A stretch of 64,000 nucleotides of DNA from NCBI GenBank assembly GCA_945910005.1, contig OX246739.1, positions 39,947,625-40,011,624 of the forward strand. Direction: 5' to 3'. A model generated the notes under the pieces. That model was not told the DNA's origin. It saw only the letters and a list, made by a program, of their open reading frames with translations, and did no database searches. A program made the translations under genes and the position numbers. Source of the stretch: Isoperla grammatica (Eukaryota; Arthropoda; Insecta; Plecoptera; Perlodidae). Below, piece by piece: positions 63,986 to 64,000 of the stretch (position 1 is the stretch's first letter; each line of letters begins with the position of its first letter).

Positions 63986-64000
63986 ATATTAACTTATTAT

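Overview
This window is AT-rich, gene-poor eukaryotic nuclear DNA. There is no operon structure, no tRNA or rRNA gene, and no complete host protein-coding gene that I can recognise. The repeat content (tRNA-headed SINE-like pieces, a BED-finger hAT transposon, PIF/Harbinger-like MITEs, a LINE reverse-transcriptase relic, long ACAT, AAT, CTA and GA microsatellites, CpG not obviously depleted) points to an invertebrate animal with a large, repeat-rich genome. An arthropod such as a polyneopteran insect is plausible, but that is inference and cannot be settled from the sequence alone. Nearly all long open frames are by-products of microsatellites: MYVC/TYIH from ACAT, poly-I from AAT, poly-L/LQ from CTA/CTACAA.

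Layout. 1-1600: AT-rich with one tRNA-like fragment. 1602-4101: a 2.5 kb ACAT microsatellite with sparse interruptions. 4.1-12.5 kb: non-coding with short tandem duplications. 12,497-16,532: the main feature, a 4.0 kb near-perfect palindrome. Each arm carries a CXC-type cysteine-rich ORF and four 150-bp repeats, and the 683-bp spacer carries a broken gene of the same family. A 305-bp MITE is inserted in the left arm only. 16.5-25.5 kb: non-coding, with C-tracts, one doubtful ORF and a duplicated CRE/YY1-like promoter module at 24.4 kb. 25,672-26,658: a hAT element with an 8-bp target duplication. 26.7-36 kb: non-coding with microsatellites and two candidate host exons (28.27 and 33.26 kb). 36-42 kb: SINE pieces and a 452-bp TIR element. 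44.2-44.6 kb: two minisatellites. 50.6-51.7 kb: a LINE RT fragment followed by two adjacent PIF/Harbinger-like MITEs. 57.8-58.3 kb: a 33/36-bp alternating tandem array. 58.9-59.4 kb: another MITE and a long hairpin. 60.1-60.9 kb: a CTA/CTACAA array. The rest is unremarkable AT-rich DNA.

How the parts relate. The genes do not form a pathway. The window is a record of transposon activity in an intergenic or intronic region. The order of some events can be read: the 12.5-16.5 kb palindrome formed first, then the TA-flanked MITE landed in one arm, because the other arm preserves the empty site. Twelve TGACGTCA octamers outside the palindrome, well above a simple composition expectation, and a few compact CRE/CCAAT/YY1-like clusters hint at regulatory DNA, but no transcript can be assigned.
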